A DNA stretch of 64,000 nucleotides. Origin: Clostridiales bacterium (GTDB lineage Bacteria; Bacillota; Clostridia; Christensenellales; Aristaeellaceae). The position numbers and the translations under genes are program-made. The notes beneath the pieces are model-generated. The model searched no databases and had not been told where the DNA came from. It worked only from the letters and a program-made list of their open reading frames with translations. Below, one piece after another: positions 1 to 9,600 of this stretch. Every line of letters starts with the position of its first letter. The stretch's first letter is position 1. The stretch is from NCBI GenBank assembly GCA_017569285.1, contig CP069419.1, positions 1,612,001 to 1,676,000 on the forward strand, written 5' to 3'.

Positions 1-1163
1 TTGCAGGCGTACATGATCGGCGGGCATGCGCTGCGCATATGCACGCTCTTGGCGCCGCTTTCGTACAGGAACTCAACCGTTTCGCGCAGCTGTGTTCCGC
101 GGACGATGGAGTCATCCACAAACAGCAGGTTCTTGCCCCGGATCAGTTCGTTCACGGGGATCTGCTTCATCTTCGCGATCTTGTCCCGGTCCTTCTGGCT
201 GGCCGGCATAAAGCTGCGGCTCCAAGTGGGCGTGTATTTGATGAACGCCCGGGCAAAGGGAACGCCGCTCTCGTTGGCGTATCCGATCGCGTGGGGGGTA
301 CCGGAATCCGGCACGCCGCCGACGTAGTCGATCGGGTCATTCCGCCCGGCTGCCTTGTCGTTTTCCGCCAGGATCGCACCGTTGCGGTAGCGCATCTCCT
401 CCACGTTCACGCCCTCGTAGGTGGAGGTGGGATATCCGTAATAGCTCCACAGGAAGGAGCAGATCTTCTTTTCCTTCAAGGGCGGGGACAGCCGGGTCAT
501 CTTGTCGGGCGTCAGCTCCACGATTTCCCCAGGCCCAAGCTCGCAGACATCTTCAAATCCCGTCTTGTGATACGCGAAGGATTCAAACGCGACCGCGTAT
601 CCGTCTTCCCGCTTTCCAACCGCCACCGGCAGCCGGCCCATGCGGTCCCGCGCGGCAATCAGCGTACCCCGCTCCGTCAGGATCAGGATGGATGCCGTGC
701 CGACAATGGACTTCTGGGCAAAACGGATGCCCTCGGCGAAATTGCTCTTCTGGTTGATCAGCGCACTCAGCAGCTCGGTCTGGTTGATCTGGCCGCCGGT
801 CATGGAATCGAAATGACCGCCGCTGAAGCTCAGGTACTGCTCAATCAGCGCGTCCGCGTTGTTGATCACACCGGTCATGCAAATCGCGTACGTGCCCAGG
901 TTGGAGCGGATCAGCAGCGGCTGCGGATCTGCGTCCGAGATGCAGCCGATGGCCGATGTGCCGCGCATTTCTTCAAAGATGTGCTCAAATTTCGTACGGA
1001 ACGGCGCGTTGCAGATGTTGTGGATCTTGCGCTGCAGTCCGATTTCCTTGTCCCACGCCGCCATGCCGGCTCTCCGGGTGCCCAGGTGGCTGTGGTAGTC
1101 CACGCCAAAGAACACGTCCAGCATGCAGTCGTTCTTGGATGCGATTCCGAAATATCCTCCCAT
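1..1163 (-). CDS. PurF-like amidophosphoribosyltransferase lacking the N-terminal nucleophile cysteine (partial)
   Basis: This gene runs off the left edge, so its C-terminus is missing. Translating the minus strand from the ATG at 1161-1163 gives a protein starting MGGYFGIASKNDC, followed by a class II glutamine-amidotransferase-like domain (YHSHLGTRRAG at about residues 23-33) and a phosphoribosyltransferase domain with the PRPP-binding motif VDDSIVRGT near 90-140. Canonical PurF makes phosphoribosylamine from PRPP and glutamine, and its mature N-terminus is a catalytic Cys in the context CG(V/I)FGI; here that position is Gly. The ammonia-releasing half reaction should therefore be lost or changed. 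It lies 27 bases downstream of purE in the same direction, which supports a purine role. It could be an ammonia-dependent PurF or a paralogue with another function; similar Cys-less PurF-like proteins are, to my knowledge, found in other anaerobes. Confidence 0.8.
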   Translation of the reverse strand, partial: MGGYFGIASKNDCMLDVFFGVDYHSHLGTRRAGMAAWDKEIGLQRKIHNICNAPFRTKFEHIFEEMRGTSAIGCISDADPQPLLIRSNLGTYAICMTGVINNADALIEQYLSFSGGHFDSMTGGQINQTELLSALINQKSNFAEGIRFAQKSIVGTASILILTERGTLIAARDRMGRLPVAVGKREDGYAVAFESFAYHKTGFEDVCELGPGEIVELTPDKMTRLSPPLKEKKICSFLWSYYGYPTSTYEGVNVEEMRYRNGAILAENDKAAGRNDPIDYVGGVPDSGTPHAIGYANESGVPFARAFIKYTPTWSRSFMPASQKDRDKIAKMKQIPVNELIRGKNLLFVDDSIVRGTQLRETVEFLYESGAKSVHMRSACPPIMYAC

Positions 1164-1190
1164 ATTTCCCCGCTCTTTTCCTTATTGATA

Positions 1191-1691
1191 TTATTTGGCT
1201 TCCTTCAGCCTCGCCATGATCCCGGCGTCCTTCTCCAGCACGTTCCGGGCATCCTTTTCCCGCTTGGCTTCCAGCTTCTCCGCCAGTCCGGCGTCTTCCA
1301 GCGCCAGGATCTGGGCCGCCAGCAGCGCGGCGTTTCCGCCGCCGTTCACCGCCACCGTAGCCACCGGAATCCCCGTCGGCATCTGAACGGTGCTCAGCAG
1401 CGCATCCAGCCCTTCCAGGCAGGGACCCGTGCATGGAATCCCGATCACCGGCAGGGTGGTGTTGGCTGCGATGGCGCCCGCCAGGTGCGCGGCCATTCCC
1501 GCAGCAGCAATCAGCACACCGAATCCGTTTTCCCGCGCGCGGATCGCGAAGTCCCGCGCCTGGACCGGTGTACGGTGTGCTGAGTATACATGGGCTTCAT
1601 AGGGAATCCCCAGGCTGTCCAGCATATCTGTCGCTTTTCTGATCACCGGCAGGTCGCTGTCGCTGCCCATGATGATCCCGACCTTTTTCAT
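1191..1691 (-). CDS. purE: N5-carboxyaminoimidazole ribonucleotide mutase
   Basis: PurE (166 residues, the normal length) interconverts N5-CAIR and CAIR in cytoplasmic purine synthesis. The N-terminal nucleotide-binding segment MGSDSDLPV (residues 8-16), the SAHRTP motif (42-47) and the glycine-rich AAAGMAAHL (62-70) are the standard class I PurE signatures. The ATG is preceded by AAAGGAG with good spacing, so the start is secure. It is the first gene of a purE-purF-like unit transcribed leftwards from a strong promoter overlapped by a PurR box at 1765-1777, so purine control by a Gram-positive PurR is likely. Confidence 0.96.
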   Translation of the reverse strand: MKKVGIIMGSDSDLPVIRKATDMLDSLGIPYEAHVYSAHRTPVQARDFAIRARENGFGVLIAAAGMAAHLAGAIAANTTLPVIGIPCTGPCLEGLDALLSTVQMPTGIPVATVAVNGGGNAALLAAQILALEDAGLAEKLEAKREKDARNVLEKDAGIMARLKEAK

Positions 1692-1753
1692 CGATCCGTC
1701 GCTCCTTTGCTTTCCGCGGTGTCAGCCGCGCCAATCGCTGAATTTCCGTTATC

Positions 1754-1782
1754 ATAATAGTCCTAAATCCGAACATTGTCAA
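1754..1782 (-). promoter_or_regulatory. purE promoter with a PurR box in the spacer
   Basis: Reading the minus strand, TTGACA (1777-1782) and TATTAT (1754-1759) are separated by exactly 17 bases. The plus-strand sequence AAATCCGAACATT (1765-1777) fits the Bacillus-type PurBox consensus AWWWCCGAACWWT at every position and covers the spacer and the edge of the -35 box. A bound PurR would block RNA polymerase. No purR gene is in the window. Confidence 0.82.
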
Positions 1783-1815
1783 CGCAAAAATCATAAATAA
1801 TCCGGAAATAGACCC

Positions 1816-1853
1816 AAAAACACGAACGTTCGGTTTTGAACGTTCGTGTTTTG
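1816..1853. promoter_or_regulatory. Perfect 15-bp inverted repeat built from PurBox-like halves
   Basis: Two arms AAAACACGAACGTTC and GAACGTTCGTGTTTT face each other across the six-base loop GGTTTT. Each arm contains CGAAC, and the minus strand reads AAAACCGAACGTT across arm and loop (1825-1837), a near-match to the PurBox. The site lies about 50 bp upstream of the purE promoter box. It may be a second PurR site, or a hairpin acting as a weak terminator; its symmetry fits either. Confidence 0.55.
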
Positions 1854-1930
1854 TCCGTTCTGGTTGATACTTTTCCATTCTGCTATTCCCGGTTTTTTCC
1901 ATGCGGTGATGCAAAAATCCCGGATTGCGT

Positions 1931-1971
1931 GAAAAAAACCGCCCGGAAGGCATTTGCGCTTCCGGGCGGGG
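1931..1971 (-). terminator. Rho-independent terminator of the pyr operon
   Basis: On the minus strand an 11-bp stem (CCGCCCGGAAG with CTTCCGGGCGG) closes an eight-base loop and is followed by seven T residues. It begins about ten bases after the pyrI stop codon and ends the pyrimidine operon before the purE promoter. Confidence 0.92.
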
Positions 1972-1980
1972 ATGATTCTG

Positions 1981-2403
1981 TCAGATATCCGCAGCCTTGG
2001 CTTCGCACCATACGCAGCGGTATTCCCGCTTTTCGGGATCCGCCAGGTGGAAAATCTGGTCCAGCTCCTGTTCGCAGCAGGAGATGCACCGGGGGTTCTT
2101 GCATTTCAGCACGTTCACCAGCGTTTCCGGCATGCCGATCCGCTTCTTCTCCACCAGTTCGCCGTGCCGGATGATATTCACCGTGGCTTCAGGATCCACA
2201 TACCCGATCACATTGATGTCCACGGGAATTTCCGCGTCAATTTTGATGATATCCTTGCGGCCGCGCTTGGCGGAAACCACATTGGTGATCATCGCCACCG
2301 GCACGTCCAGCTCCGCCAGCCCCAGCAGGTCATACAGCTTCATGGCATTGCCCGGCGCGATATGGTCAATCACAATCCCGTCCCGGATGGAATCCACATT
2401 CAT
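1981..2403 (-). CDS. pyrI: Aspartate carbamoyltransferase regulatory subunit
   Basis: PyrI (140 residues) binds CTP/ATP and holds the catalytic PyrB trimers together, giving feedback control of the first committed pyrimidine step. The N-terminal allosteric domain is followed by a zinc domain with Cys101, Cys106, Cys130 and Cys133 in the expected C-x4-C...C-x2-C arrangement. It is the last gene of the pyr operon, 32 bases after pyrB, and is followed directly by a terminator. Its presence predicts a PyrB6-PyrI6 holoenzyme rather than the unregulated PyrB trimer of Bacillus. Confidence 0.95.
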   Translation of the reverse strand: MNVDSIRDGIVIDHIAPGNAMKLYDLLGLAELDVPVAMITNVVSAKRGRKDIIKIDAEIPVDINVIGYVDPEATVNIIRHGELVEKKRIGMPETLVNVLKCKNPRCISCCEQELDQIFHLADPEKREYRCVWCEAKAADI

Positions 2404-2435
2404 CGGAAAACCTCCCCTTTCGGTTGGCGTTCAGT

Positions 2436-3356
2436 TCACTTGGCTTTCAGTCCCAGCAGCATCAGGATCAGGGCCATGCGCATGTACTTCCCGTTCAGCA
2501 CCTGCTTGAAGTAGCAGGCCCGCGGGTCATCGTCCACCGCCACGCTGATCTCGTTCACCCGGGGCAGCGGATGCATCACGCTCAGGTCCGGCCGGGCTTT
2601 CTTCAGCTTCTCCGGTGTCAGGATATAGCTGTCACGCAGGCGCAGGTAATCCTCTTCGTTGAAGAAGCGCTCCCGCTGGACGCGCGTCATGTACAGGATG
2701 TCCAGGTCGCCGATCACCTGCATCAGGTCGGTGGTCTGCGTATAGGGAATGCCTTTTTTCTTCAGGGCATCGTTCTTCACGTAGCTCGGAACCTTCAGCT
2801 CCTCCGGGCTGATCAGCACAAAGTTCAGCCCCTCATACCGGCTCATGGCGTTGATCAGGGAGTGCACCGTCCGGCCGAATTTCAGGTCGCCACACAGGCC
2901 CACTGTCAGGTGGTCCAGGCGTCCCTTTTCCCGGCGGATCGTCAGCAGGTCCGCCAGCGTCTGGGTCGGATGGCAGTGGCCGCCGTCGCCGGCGTTGATC
3001 ACCGGTACGGAAGCGCTCCTTGCCGCCACCAGTGCCGCGCCTTCCTTGGGATGGCGCATGGCAATGATATCCGCGTAGCAGGATACAGTCTTGGCGGTAT
3101 CCGCCACGCTCTCACCCTTCGCGGCGGAGCTTGTTCCCGCGCCGGTCACGCTCAGCACGTTGCCGCCCAGCTCGTACATCGCCGCTTCAAAGCTCAGCCG
3201 CGTCCGCGTACTGGGTTCAAAAAACAGCGTTGCCAGTTTCTTTCCCCGGCAGGTATCGCTGTATTTCTCCGGCCGGGCAATGATATCCTCCGCCGTATCC
3301 ATCAGCGCGTCCAGCTCTGCCGGTGTCAGGTCCGGTACATCGATAATGCTGCGCAT
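2436..3356 (-). CDS. pyrB: Aspartate carbamoyltransferase catalytic subunit
   Basis: PyrB (306 residues) condenses carbamoyl phosphate with aspartate to N-carbamoylaspartate. The carbamoyl-phosphate loop [12 protein letters not shown] lies at about residues 46-57, and the HPLPR-type motif ([10 protein letters not shown]) is in the C-terminal domain; both are family hallmarks. The ATG follows a GGGAGGGAAACC ribosome-binding region. Unlike the other tightly packed genes of this operon it is separated from the upstream gene, pyrE, by 256 bases, almost all of which is a tandem 104-bp repeat. Confidence 0.97.
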   Translation of the reverse strand: MRSIIDVPDLTPAELDALMDTAEDIIARPEKYSDTCRGKKLATLFFEPSTRTRLSFEAAMYELGGNVLSVTGAGTSSAAKGESVADTAKTVSCYADIIAMRHPKEGAALVAARSASVPVINAGDGGHCHPTQTLADLLTIRREKGRLDHLTVGLCGDLKFGRTVHSLINAMSRYEGLNFVLISPEELKVPSYVKNDALKKKGIPYTQTTDLMQVIGDLDILYMTRVQRERFFNEEDYLRLRDSYILTPEKLKKARPDLSVMHPLPRVNEISVAVDDDPRACYFKQVLNGKYMRMALILMLLGLKAK

Positions 3357-3396
3357 TATGGTTTCCCTCCCGTCATTCAGTCTGTCTTCATTACAT

Positions 3397-3623
3397 GCGG
3401 GTTGTCAAAGGTTCGTTCCGCAACCTCAATGGTCGCGGCTCCCCACTGGGGAGACCGCTTCCTTTCGGTTGACCTCACCTTTGACAAAATTTCCCGCACA
3501 GCGGGTTGTCAAAGGTTCGTTCCGCAACCTCAATGGTCGCGGCTCCCCACTGGGGAGACCGCTTCCTTTCGGTTGACCTCACCTTTGACAAAATTTCCCG
3601 CACAGCGGGTTGTCAAAGGTTCG
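3397..3623 (-). repeat. Two perfect 104-bp tandem repeats plus a 19-bp partial third copy, able to fold as RNA
   Basis: Copies at 3397-3500 and 3501-3604 are identical, and the first 19 bases of a third copy (3605-3623) run over the pyrE stop codon. In the mRNA sense each unit contains ACCTTTGACAA paired with TTGTCAAAGGT around an inner CCCGC-TGT-GCGGG stem, then GCGGTCTCCCC paired with GGGGAGCCGC, and CAACC that can pair with GGTTG. The flanking genes are one operon, so the repeats are transcribed within the pyr mRNA. Similar core words occur at 18087-18294. I see no coding capacity. Confidence 0.93.
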
Positions 3624-4260
3624 CCCAACTGCCATCAGAGGGATTGTCCCGGAACCGGATCAGCCGGGAGATGTCCTCCGGGCGGATGTAGCCGGCCTTC
3701 GCGGCTTCCTCCGCAATCACGTCGAAGTTCGTCAGGGAAACGTTCTTCACGTTCGCCGCGCGCAGGTTGTCAATGCCCTTCTGCATGTTGTAGGTAAAGA
3801 TGCTCACGATGCCCAGCACGTCCGCGCCGGCCTTCCGCAGCACGTCCACCACTTCCAGGGCGCTGCCAGCCGTGGAGATCAGGTCTTCCACAACCACGAC
3901 CTTCTGGCCGGGCTCCAGCCGGCCTTCAATCTGGTTCTGGCGGCCGTGGTCCTTCGCGCCGGCGCGCACATAGCCCATCGGCAGTTCCATCAGGTGGGCG
4001 GTGATCGCCGCGTGGGCGATACCGGAGGTCGAGGTGCCCATCAGCACTTCCACTTCCGGATATTCCTCGCCGATGACCTTCGCCATGCACTGTTCAACAT
4101 CGGTCCGCACTTCCGGCGCGGTCAGCGTCAGGCGGTTGTCACAGTATACGGGACTCTTGATCCCGCTGGCCCAGGTAAAGGGGTCCTCCGGCCGGAAAAA
4201 CACGGCCTTGATTTTCAGCAGGTCCTGTGCGATCAGCTGGTTGATTTCCTGTCTTGTCAT
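3613..4260 (-). CDS. pyrE: Orotate phosphoribosyltransferase
   Basis: PyrE (215 residues) transfers phosphoribose from PRPP to orotate, giving OMP. The PRPP-binding motif VVVVEDLISTAGS covers residues 121-133, and the FxxASGIKSPVYCD segment near 30-41 is typical of the family. The start ATG is five bases downstream of pyrF. The C-terminal codons (WANL and the stop) lie in or next to a partial copy of the intergenic 104-bp repeat, so the present C-terminus may have been shaped by arrival of that element. Confidence 0.96.
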   Translation of the reverse strand: MTRQEINQLIAQDLLKIKAVFFRPEDPFTWASGIKSPVYCDNRLTLTAPEVRTDVEQCMAKVIGEEYPEVEVLMGTSTSGIAHAAITAHLMELPMGYVRAGAKDHGRQNQIEGRLEPGQKVVVVEDLISTAGSALEVVDVLRKAGADVLGIVSIFTYNMQKGIDNLRAANVKNVSLTNFDVIAEEAAKAGYIRPEDISRLIRFRDNPSDGSWANL

Positions 4261-4265
4261 CGGTT

Positions 4266-4970
4266 TTATTCTCCTTCCGTAAATTCACGCAGGCAGCGCT
4301 CATATGCCGCCACCGGGTCTTCCGCCGCCGTAATCGGCCGGCCGACCACGATGTAATCGCTTCCGACCTTCTTCGCCTCCGCCGGGGTCATCACGCGCTT
4401 CTGATCACCGACATCCCCGTCCGCGAACCGCACCCCCGGCGTCACCGTCAGGAAGTCCGCCCCGCAGGCCGCATGCACCTTGCCGGCCTCCAGCGGGGAG
4501 CAAACCACGCCATCCAGGCCCGCTTCCCGAGCGTTCCGGGCATAGTGCATTACTACTTCGTCAATCGGTTTCTCAATCCACAGGTCTTTTTCCAGCGCTT
4601 CCTGGTCCGTGCTGGTCAGCTGGGTCACCGCGATCAGCAGCGGCCGGGTGCCGTCCGGCCGGGTCAGGCCTTCCAGCGCGGCTTCCATCATCCGCTTTGT
4701 TCCCGCGGCGTGCAGGTTGCAGATGTCCACGTCCAGCCGGCTCAGGACCGCCATGGCCTTCTTCACGGTGTTCGGGATGTCATGCAGTTTCAGGTCCAGG
4801 AAAATTTTGTGCCCGCGGCGCTTCAGTTCCCGCACGATGGCCGGCCCCTCCGCGTAGTACAGCTCCATGCCGATCTTCACAAACGGCTTCCGTCCGGTAA
4901 ACCGGTCCAGAAACGCGAACGTTCTTTCGGCGCTGTCAAAGTCACAGGCGATGATTACGTCTTTTCCCAT
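4266..4970 (-). CDS. pyrF: Orotidine 5'-phosphate decarboxylase
   Basis: PyrF (234 residues) decarboxylates OMP to UMP, the last step of the pathway. The catalytic motif DLKLHD (residues 59-64) supplies the Asp-Lys-Asp constellation, with Lys32 in FVKIG upstream. The phosphate-binding end is seen in the YIVVGRPI segment near the C-terminus. Its ATG overlaps the pyrD stop codon in a TGATG arrangement, so the two are translationally coupled. Confidence 0.96.
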   Translation of the reverse strand: MGKDVIIACDFDSAERTFAFLDRFTGRKPFVKIGMELYYAEGPAIVRELKRRGHKIFLDLKLHDIPNTVKKAMAVLSRLDVDICNLHAAGTKRMMEAALEGLTRPDGTRPLLIAVTQLTSTDQEALEKDLWIEKPIDEVVMHYARNAREAGLDGVVCSPLEAGKVHAACGADFLTVTPGVRFADGDVGDQKRVMTPAEAKKVGSDYIVVGRPITAAEDPVAAYERCLREFTEGE

Positions 4971-5878
4971 CAGTTCTTCCCTCCCAGCTCGCTCAGTTCC
5001 CGGATGCCGTACCGGTCCATGGCCTCCGGCAGTTCCTCTATGATCCGTTTGCAGGCCATCGGGTCTGTCAGGTTCGCTGCCCCGACCTCCACCGCGGCCG
5101 CACCGGCCATCATCATTTCCAGCACGTCCTCCGCGCTGCTTACACCGCCCATGCCGACCACCGGCACAGACACCGCGCGGGCCGTCTGGTATACCATGCG
5201 CAGCGCCACCGGGAACACTGCCGGGCCGCTCACGCCGCCCATCACGTTCCGCAGCACCGGCCTGCGCGTCCGCAGGTCAATCCGCATGCCCTGCAGTGTG
5301 TTGATCAGGCTGATTCCGTCCGCCCCGGCGTCCTCGCATGCCTTCGCGATGGCGGTGATGTCCGTCACGTTCGGGCTCAGCTTCATGATCACCGGCTTGG
5401 TGGTCACCTGCTTCACTGCGCGGGTCACCTCAGCCGCCGCCTTCGGGTCGGTGCCAAAGCTCATGCCGCCGCCGTGCACGTTCGGGCAGGAGATGTTCAC
5501 CTCCAGCCAGCCGACCTGTTCTTCCCCGTCCAGCCGGGCGCAGGTTTCGGCATAATCCGCCACGCTGAATCCGCTTACATTCGCCATCACCGGCTTACGG
5601 AAAACTTCCTTCAGCTTCGGCAGCTCCTCGCTGATCACCCGGTCCACGCCCGGATTCTGCAGTCCCACCGCGTTGATCATGCCCGCCGGGCATTCCGCGA
5701 TCCGCGGCGTCGGGTTGCCGAACCGGGGATCCTTCGTGGTTCCCTTGAAGGAGAAGGTCCCCAGGATGTTGATATCATACCACTGTGCGAATTCATATCC
5801 GAATCCGAAGGTGCCGCTCGCCGGGATCACCGGATTGTCCAGCTCGATCCCGCACAGCGTCGTTGTCAGTCTGCCCAC
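4970..5878 (-). CDS. pyrD: Dihydroorotate dehydrogenase, class 1B catalytic subunit
   Basis: PyrDB (302 residues) is the FMN subunit of the NAD-dependent class 1B enzyme that oxidises dihydroorotate to orotate in the cytoplasm. The active-site base is Cys131 in the [11 protein letters not shown] motif, the hallmark of class 1 enzymes (class 2 uses Ser). The adjacent pyrK, whose 3' end overlaps this gene by 13 bases, supplies the electron-transfer subunit and confirms class 1B. No membrane anchor is seen. Confidence 0.95.
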   Translation of the reverse strand: MGRLTTTLCGIELDNPVIPASGTFGFGYEFAQWYDINILGTFSFKGTTKDPRFGNPTPRIAECPAGMINAVGLQNPGVDRVISEELPKLKEVFRKPVMANVSGFSVADYAETCARLDGEEQVGWLEVNISCPNVHGGGMSFGTDPKAAAEVTRAVKQVTTKPVIMKLSPNVTDITAIAKACEDAGADGISLINTLQGMRIDLRTRRPVLRNVMGGVSGPAVFPVALRMVYQTARAVSVPVVGMGGVSSAEDVLEMMMAGAAAVEVGAANLTDPMACKRIIEELPEAMDRYGIRELSELGGKN

Positions 5879-6600
5879 AGGATCTCCTCCTTTTCCAGCA
5901 CCGGGCCTTCCCGGCAGATCCGCTTGTATCCGGTAATGGTTTTGCAGCTGCAGCCCATGCAGGCGCCGAAGCCGCAGCCCATCCGTTCCTCAAAGCTGAA
6001 CTGCCCGCCGGTCTTTGTCGCGCGGTACACTGCCCGCAGCATCGGTTCCGGCCCGCAGGTGTAGAAGAAGCTGTATTCCTCCGGCAGCGCGTCCGTCACA
6101 AATCCGCGCTTTCCGTAGCTCCCGTCCGCCGTCGTCACGGTCACGTCACAGCCCAGCGCTTTGAACTCTTCTTCGCCGAACACCTCCGTCCGGGTGTTGA
6201 ACCCGAGCACCACGCTCACCGCGCGCCCCTGCGCCCGCAGCTGCTTCGCCAGCAGGTACAGCGGCGGCACGCCGACGCCGCCGCCCAGCAGCAGCGGCCG
6301 GTCCCCAGCCTTGTCCAGGTCATATCCGTTGCCGAGCCCGGTCAGCACATCCAGCTCCGCCCCGGGCTTCAGCCCGGTCATCTGGCGTGTGCCCTTCCCG
6401 ACTGCCTTGTAGATGATCATCAGGCGGCCTTCCGCCGAGTCGTACACGGAGATCGGGCGGCGCAGGAACAGTCCGTCCAGCCGAATGTTCACAAACTGCC
6501 CAGGCTTCTGCGCCTCCAGCGCTTCGCCGGCCAGCTCCATCCGGTATACGCTTTCAGTCAGCGCCCGGTTTTCCGTTACGGTCAGTTTTTGTTCCTTCAT
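5866..6600 (-). CDS. pyrK: Dihydroorotate dehydrogenase electron-transfer subunit
   Basis: PyrK (244 residues) carries FAD and a [2Fe-2S] cluster and passes electrons from PyrD to NAD+. An FAD-binding barrel with RPISVYD (residues about 53-59) precedes an NAD-binding part with LLLGGGVGVPPL. The cluster ligands are Cys209, Cys214, Cys217 and Cys229 in the usual C-x4-C-x2-C-x11-C spacing. It overlaps pyrD and starts seven bases after carB, so it is made together with both. Confidence 0.95.
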   Translation of the reverse strand: MKEQKLTVTENRALTESVYRMELAGEALEAQKPGQFVNIRLDGLFLRRPISVYDSAEGRLMIIYKAVGKGTRQMTGLKPGAELDVLTGLGNGYDLDKAGDRPLLLGGGVGVPPLYLLAKQLRAQGRAVSVVLGFNTRTEVFGEEEFKALGCDVTVTTADGSYGKRGFVTDALPEEYSFFYTCGPEPMLRAVYRATKTGGQFSFEERMGCGFGACMGCSCKTITGYKRICREGPVLEKEEILWAD

Positions 6601-6607
6601 CTTGTCC

Positions 6608-9600
6608 TCACGCGTCGATGGTCGAGATGGTCAGGGTCGTCTCCTCCAGCACGTCCAGCAGCACCCGCACCGTATCCAGGCTGGTGAAGATCGTCGCGTT
6701 GTTCTCGGTCGCCGTCAGGCGGATCTGCAGTCCGTCATGCTCGGAGTCCGTCGCCCCGATCTCCCGGGTGTTGATGATGTAGGCCACATGTCCCTGCCGG
6801 ATGCTTTCCAGGATCTCATTGCTGCCTTCGCTGATCTTCTTCAGCATGTGCGTGCGGATGCCGTTCTCCTTCAGGAACTTCGCGGTGCCGGGCGTCGCCT
6901 CAATGTTGAAGCCCAGGTTGTAGAACCGGCGGATCAGCGGAAGCGCTTCCGCCTTGTCGCGGTCCGCGATGGTCGCCAGCACCGTGCCGTAGTTCTGCAG
7001 GCGGGTTCCGCCGGCCTGCAGCGCCTTGTAAAGTGCGCGGTTCAGCTTGTCATCGTAGCCGATCGCTTCGCCTGTGGATTTCATTTCCGGGCTCAGGTAG
7101 GCGTCCAGGCCCTTGATCTTGTTGAAGCTGAATACCGGCACCTTGACATAGTAGCGTTTCTTCTCTTCGGGATACAGGTCGAAGATGCCCTGTTCCTTCA
7201 GGCTCTTGCCGAGGATGACCTCCGTGGCGATATCCGCCAGGGAGTATCCGGTGGACTTGCTCAGGAAGGGCACGGTCCGGCTGGAGCGCGGATTCACCTC
7301 AATGATATACACGTCTTCCTTCTCATCCACGATGAACTGGATGTTGTACAGGCCGATGATGCCGATGCCCAGGCCCAGCTTCTTCGCGTACTGCAGGATG
7401 ATCCCCTTCACGCGGTTGCTGATGGAGAAGGCGGGATACACCGAGATGGAGTCGCCGGAGTGGATACCGGTCCGTTCCACCAGTTCCATGATGCCGGGCA
7501 CGAACACGTCGCGGCCGTCGCAGATCGCGTCCACTTCCACTTCCTTGCCGCGGATGTACTTGTCCACCAGCACCGGCTTGTCCGCGTCGATTTCCACCGC
7601 AGTCTTCAGGTAGTGGCGCAGCTGATCCTCGTTCGCGACGATCTGCATCGCGCGGCCGCCCAGCACGAAGCTCGGGCGTACCAGTACCGGGTAGCCGATC
7701 TCCGCCGCGGCCTGCACACCGTCCTCAATCCGGGTCACCGCCCGGCCCTTCGGCTGCGGGATGTTCAGGTCCAGCAGGATCTTTTCGAAGCTGTCGCGGT
7801 TCTCCGCCTTTTCGATGGCGGCGCAGTCCGTTCCGATGATTTTCACGCCGCGGTCCATCAGCGGCTGGGCCAGGTTGATGGCCGTCTGGCCGCCCAGGGA
7901 GGCAATCACGCCTTCCGGCTGCTCAAAGTCGATGATCGCCATCACGTCTTCGGGCGTCAGCGGCTCAAAGTACAGCTTGTCGGCCGTGGTGTAGTCGGTG
8001 GAAACCGTTTCCGGGTTGTTGTTGATGATGATCGCTTCGTATCCGGCGCGGCGGATGGTCTGTACCGCGTGCACCGTGGAGTAGTCGAATTCCACGCCCT
8101 GGCCGATACGGATCGGGCCGGCGCCCAGCACCACAATCTTCTTCTTGTCCGTCAGGATGGAATCGTTTTTGTTGGTGTAGCTGGAGTAGAGGTAAGCGAT
8201 GTACTTGCCGGTATGCAGGGTATCCACCATGCGGAACACCGGCACGATTCCGTTCTGCTTCCGCAGCGCGTAGATATCGGTCTCCTTCATGTTCCAGAAG
8301 CCTGCGATGGCCTTGTCGCCGAAGCCCATTTCCTTGGCCTGCCGCAGCACCGCCGTATCTCCCGGCGCCGCCGCCAGGACCTTCTCCATCTCCGTGATCT
8401 TTTTCAGGCTTTCCAGGAACAGCCCGGTGATCATGGTCTTTTCGTGGACGGTCTCAATCGGCTCGCCGCGGCGCAGCAGCTCCGTCACCGCAAACAGGGT
8501 ATCCGCGCGGAATTCGGACACATAGTCCAGCAGCTCTTCGCGGCTCATTCCGTCGAATTTCGCCATGTGCAGGTGGCATACGCCCGTCTCCAGGCTGCGT
8601 ACGCTCTTGAGCATGCACTCTTCGAGGTTGCTGCCGATGCCCATCACTTCGCCGGTCGCCTTCATCTGGGTGCCCAGCATGTTGCTGGCGTCAGTAAACT
8701 TGTCGAAGGGGAACCGCGGGAACTTCGCCACAATGTAGTCGAGGCTCGGCTCCATGGCCGCGTTGCCGCCGGCCACCGGAATCTCCTCCAGCGCCATGCC
8801 CAGGGCAATCTTCGCAGTCACCCGGGCAATCGGGTATCCGCTGGCCTTGCTCGCCAGGGCGGAAGACCGGCTCACCCGCGGGTTGACCTCAATCAGGAAG
8901 TATTCGCTGCTTTCGGGGTTCAGGGCAAACTGCACATTGCAGCCGCCTTCGATCTTCAGTTCCCGGATGATGCGGATCGCGCTGTCGTTCAGCATCTTCA
9001 GGTCGTGGTCGTTCAGGCTCAGGATCGGCGCCACCACCACGCTGTCGCCGGTGTGCACACCTACGGGGTCCACGTTCTCCATGCCGCAGATGGTGATCGC
9101 CTTGTCATTGCTGTCCCGCATGACTTCGAACTCGATCTCCTTGTATCCGCGCACGCTCTTTTCAATCAGCACCTGGTGCACCGGGCTCAGCCGGAAGGCA
9201 TTCGTGCCGATCTCGATCAGTTCTTCCTCATTGTAGGCGAAGCCGCCGCCGGTACCGCCCAGGGTGAACGCGGGCCGCAGCACCACCGGATAGCCGATGT
9301 CCAACGCCGCCTTCTTCGCCTCTTCCAGGCTGTAGGTAATCTCGCTTGGGATCACCGGCTCACCGATGCTCTGGCACATTTCCTTGAACAGCTCGCGGTC
9401 CTCCGCCCGCTCGATGCTCCGGCTGGAGGTGCCCAGCAGCTCCGTGCCGCACTCCTTCAGCACACCCTTGCGTTCCAGCTGCATGGCCAGGTTCAGGCCC
9501 GTCTGTCCGCCGATGCCGGGCACGATGGCGTCCGGCCGCTCATAGCGCAGGATCTTGGCGATGTATTCCAGGGTCAGCGGCTCCATGTACACCTTGTCCG

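Noticed and set aside
3397-3623. The 104-bp repeats as a CRISPR or a small gene
   Set aside because: Only two copies with no spacers, and frames through them have no start signal.
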